Assembly: GCA_964203055.1 (NCBI GenBank)
Contig: CAXNKS010000002.1
Span: forward strand, 162,575-226,574
DNA length: 64,000 nt
Direction: 5' to 3'
From: Fontibacterium temperatum
Lineage (GTDB): Bacteria; Pseudomonadota; Alphaproteobacteria; Pelagibacterales; Pelagibacteraceae
Shown: positions 62,079 to 64,000 of the stretch, piece by piece
How the letters are laid out: each line of letters opens with the position of its first letter
Position numbering within the stretch: the first letter of the stretch is position 1
Program-made: the position numbers and the translations under genes
Notes under the pieces: generated by a model
The model's input: the letters and a program-made list of their open reading frames with translations, nothing else
What the model was told of the DNA's origin: nothing
Database searches by the model: none

Positions 62079-62681
62079 ATGAAATCATCAATAATTACAA
62101 AGCTCAGAAACTATTTTTTAGCAGGAATAGTTACATTAATACCAATATTTATAACTGTATATTTAACAGTTGTTGTTATCGATCTTTTCTCAAAGATAGT
62201 GCCAGATGCTTTAAATCCAAACAAATATCTCCCCTTTAAAATACCAGGATTAGAAATCTTAATAGCGCTTATTATTACTACTTTTATTGGGATGATTTCT
62301 TTAACTTATTTTGGAAAACAGTTCTTATTGTTAGGTAAAAATTTACTAGAAAGAATACCTATTGTTCGCTCAATTTATTCAGGAGTTACTCAATTTACAA
62401 AAAGTTTTCAAGAAGAAGGATCTTCAAATAAAAAAGTCGTTCTCATTGAATTTCCAAAACCAGGAGCTTGGGCAGTAGGGTTTGCAACCAATGAAACTAC
62501 AAAGCCTATATCACCAAAGATTAGTGATAATTTAACTAGTGTTTTTATACCTACAACACCAAACCCAACTAGTGGATTTTTAATTTTAGTTCCTAAAAAA
62601 GATATAATTTTCTTAAATATGAATTTTGAGGACGCCATGAAATTTATAATTTCAGTTGGAGCAGTAGGCGAATTAAAATAG
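62079..62681 (+). CDS. DUF502 family membrane protein
   Basis: This 200-residue protein matches DUF502. Two N-terminal helices (FLAGIVTLIPIFITVYLTVV and LIALIITTFIGMISLTYFG) precede the conserved IPIVRSIYSGVTQFTKSFQ, KVVLIEFPKPGAWAVGFATN and TTPNPTSGFLILVPKKDI. The function is unknown; the soluble part probably faces the cytoplasm. It is followed three bases later by the secreted hydrolase gene. Confidence 0.92.
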   Translation: MKSSIITKLRNYFLAGIVTLIPIFITVYLTVVVIDLFSKIVPDALNPNKYLPFKIPGLEILIALIITTFIGMISLTYFGKQFLLLGKNLLERIPIVRSIYSGVTQFTKSFQEEGSSNKKVVLIEFPKPGAWAVGFATNETTKPISPKISDNLTSVFIPTTPNPTSGFLILVPKKDIIFLNMNFEDAMKFIISVGAVGELK

Positions 62682-62684
62682 CAT

Positions 62685-63605
62685 ATGTTAAAAAATTTTT
62701 TATTTTTATTTATTGTGTTTTTTGCTACGAAAGTTAACGCAATTAATATAAATTCTATGACCCCATCATATTGGTCATCAGTGTTTTCTCCCGAAAATGA
62801 AATTAAAGAACATGCTGATTTAACTTTTGATAAACCAATTATTTATAATAATGATTCAAGATGGGTAAATCAGATTTTTCTTCCAAATGATAAGCCAGGC
62901 CCATTTCCAGTGGTAGTAATTATGCCAGATTGCGGAAGTGTTGGACCACATAATTTAGATTTTATGCAAAAAGCATTTGAGCGAGGATATGCTGCGATCG
63001 TTTTAGATCATCATCGTGGATTTAGAGTTAATTGTGGTAATAGTCGTGACAAACCTGTGAAGTGGTTGAGAATGACTAAAGATGCATATGATCTTGCAGC
63101 TTTTTTAGTGACACTTCCAAATATTGATAAAAATAGAATTTATTCTACGGGAGGATCAGAGGGAGGAATGATTGGAGGTTTTTTATCATCACCTGGTATT
63201 AAAAAATTTACAGCACCAAATGCTCCAAGATACAGAGCTAATGCAAGTTTATATGGCTGCGCTGTTTTTCCAGTTGGAAGTAGTGGGCCACAAAATACTA
63301 GAGATCATATGTATATATTTAATGATATGGACAGACCGCTTTTATGGTTAATGGGCGAAGCTGATAACGAGTGTATTATTAAAGATGAACTTCAAATTAT
63401 AAAAGATTTTCAACAAATAAAATTACCCATAGAGTATCACTTATATAAAGACACAACTCATTGCTGGGATTGTAAAAGTAAAAATGGTTTAAGACAAACC
63501 ATGTATCGTTTAGGTTCGCAAGTTACTGTGACCTATACATTTGATCAAAATGTGACCAATGACTCAACAAATAGAGTTTTAGATTTTTTTGATAAAAATA
63601 AATAA
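62685..63605 (+). CDS. Exported dienelactone hydrolase-like alpha/beta hydrolase
   Basis: This 306-residue protein has a signal peptide over about residues 1-19 (FLFLFIVFFATKVNA) and an alpha/beta-hydrolase fold. The nucleophile elbow reads YSTGGSEGGMIGG (G-x-S-x-G), with an Asp in LLWLMGEADNEC and the late His in TTHCWDCK. PFPVVVIMPDCGSVGPHN is typical of secreted dienelactone hydrolase-family proteins. The substrate is unknown. It is probably cotranscribed with the DUF502 gene. Confidence 0.82.
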   Translation: MLKNFLFLFIVFFATKVNAININSMTPSYWSSVFSPENEIKEHADLTFDKPIIYNNDSRWVNQIFLPNDKPGPFPVVVIMPDCGSVGPHNLDFMQKAFERGYAAIVLDHHRGFRVNCGNSRDKPVKWLRMTKDAYDLAAFLVTLPNIDKNRIYSTGGSEGGMIGGFLSSPGIKKFTAPNAPRYRANASLYGCAVFPVGSSGPQNTRDHMYIFNDMDRPLLWLMGEADNECIIKDELQIIKDFQQIKLPIEYHLYKDTTHCWDCKSKNGLRQTMYRLGSQVTVTYTFDQNVTNDSTNRVLDFFDKNK

Positions 63606-63685
63606 CATAAAAGTTCTAAATTCATCCTATAAAATCCTATACGATTTTTGAAATTATTCATTGAAAATAAACGTTTTTGATGGTG

Positions 63686-63715
63686 TTGACATAGAGCTAG
63701 TCAGCAGCTTATCAT
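63686..63715 (+). promoter_or_regulatory. Strong sigma-70-like promoter
   Basis: A perfect TTGACA (63686-63691) and TATCAT (63710-63715) are 18 bases apart, the closest match to consensus in the window. It would produce a leader of about 160 bases before the gene at 63882, far longer than other leaders here. Confidence 0.6.
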
Positions 63716-63719
63716 GTAT

Positions 63720-63881
63720 GTATTGCTAAATTATTTTTAGCTTTAGTTACATAGTTACTCCAAACTATGCGGCCTTAAATTTTTGCCAGTTTCTGGTGGC
63801 CCATAAATTACTAAACATTTTGATCGCGAAAGCGTTAGCCATGTGGGTTGCGCGTTTGGATTAAATTATTAAGGAGAAACT
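63720..63881 (+). other. Folded, GC-richer 5' leader of the last gene
   Basis: The interval has several perfect stems: CATAGTT/AACTATG (63750-63756 with 63763-63769), CCAG/CTGG (63786-63789 with 63793-63796), possibly enclosed by GGCC/GGCC (63771-63774 with 63798-63801), and CGC-GAAA-GCG (63825-63834) with a GNRA tetraloop. CGCG at 63825-63828 could alternatively pair with CGCG at 63851-63854. It ends with AAGGAG at 63871-63876 before the ATG. A seven-codon ATG...TAA (MWVARLD) lies at 63841-63864. I do not recognise a known riboswitch class. Confidence 0.4.
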
Positions 63882-64000
63882 ATGCCGAAACTAAAAGTAG
63901 TCTCTAACAATAAGGTTAGAGCTAATAGAGAAAACGCCAAGAAGAGCACTGGCCCTAGAACTGTATCTGGAAAAGAGAAGGTTAGTGGCAACGCTTTATC
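63882..64000 (+). CDS. Small basic protein of the ANRxNAxxSTGPxTxxGK type (3' partial)
   Basis: The frame opens at an ATG six bases after a strong AAGGAG ribosome-binding site, rare in this window, and runs off the end. The 39 visible residues include VRANRENAKKSTGPRTVSGK and KVSGNAL, matching a widespread family of small uncharacterised proteins with the pattern ANRxNAxxSTGPxTxxGKxxxxxNAxxHG. The function is not known. The family is scattered among bacteria and often present in several copies; the rest of this one lies outside the window. Confidence 0.7.
   Translation, partial: MPKLKVVSNNKVRANRENAKKSTGPRTVSGKEKVSGNAL

Noticed and set aside
63841..63864. Seven-codon frame MWVARLD as an attenuator leader peptide
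   Set aside because: No ribosome-binding site is visible and there is no run of regulatory codons; kept only as part of the leader observation.

Overview
The window is a 64 kb stretch of chromosome from a very AT-rich (roughly 30% GC by eye), gene-dense, free-living alphaproteobacterium. The gene content fits a streamlined marine lineage such as Pelagibacterales (SAR11) or a similar AT-rich group. Support comes from a glycine/succinyl-CoA type 5-aminolevulinate synthase (HemA), a Mg-type HemB, a K+-independent proton-pumping pyrophosphatase, an alphaproteobacterial-type dihydroorotase beside PyrB, gene spacings of a few bases or short overlaps, and no insertion sequence, prophage, rRNA operon or CRISPR. 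The exact lineage is an inference; no rRNA gene is present to fix it.

Layout. 1-7245: the end of an RluA-type pseudouridine synthase, lipB and panC on the minus strand, then galU-ugd (UDP-glucuronate) and clpS-clpA. 7242-13684 (minus strand): ridA, topA, plsY, pyrC, pyrB, ruvX. 13722-23101 (mostly plus): gatCAB, an O-methyltransferase, trhO, a peroxiredoxin, a DUF2805 protein, typA, a pirin, a SugE-type exporter (minus), tRNA-Ser and a membrane protein. 23102-36362: a secreted lytic transglycosylase (minus), dapA, smpB, folK, a short RelA/SpoT homologue, pyrE, then the conserved pdxJ-acpS-lepB-rnc-era-recO run, parC and a flavin-reductase-like gene. 36354-44453: divergent hemB/hemA, rpiB, glyA, nrdR and a complete riboflavin set ribD-ribE-ribBX-ribH with nusB. 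44569-54946: hppA, bamE (minus), rpmF, plsX, ihfA, a MerR regulator, rpmG, aroQ (minus), ctaA, rplM-rpsI, argC, hom, glpX. 54943-63605: recJ, tRNA-Glu, an FAH-family hydrolase, a glutathione peroxidase and a NifU/SufU-like protein (minus), tRNA-Pro, coaD, ppi, tgt, tRNA-Lys, an M48 lipoprotein protease (minus), a DUF502 protein and a secreted dienelactone-hydrolase-like protein. The last 400 bases hold a strong promoter, a folded and locally GC-richer leader, and the start of a small basic protein.

Nearly everything is core metabolism and information processing: cofactor synthesis (lipoate, pantothenate/CoA, folate, PLP, riboflavin, heme), pyrimidines, amino acids, ribosome and tRNA maturation, and envelope maintenance.

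The most striking technical feature is a series of broken reading frames in clpS, topA (3' tail), trhO (three times), the peroxiredoxin (twice), typA, a membrane protein, rplM and glpX. Every one is repaired by removing exactly one base. Because essential genes are hit and the direction never varies, I read this as uncorrected single-base insertions in the assembly rather than gene decay. The best candidates for real biology are the structured leader and small gene at the right edge, the shortened RelA/SpoT protein, the Tgt lacking zinc cysteines, the NrdR zinc knuckle missing one residue, and the dihydroorotase lacking its HxH metal motif. I found no clear novel multi-gene system.
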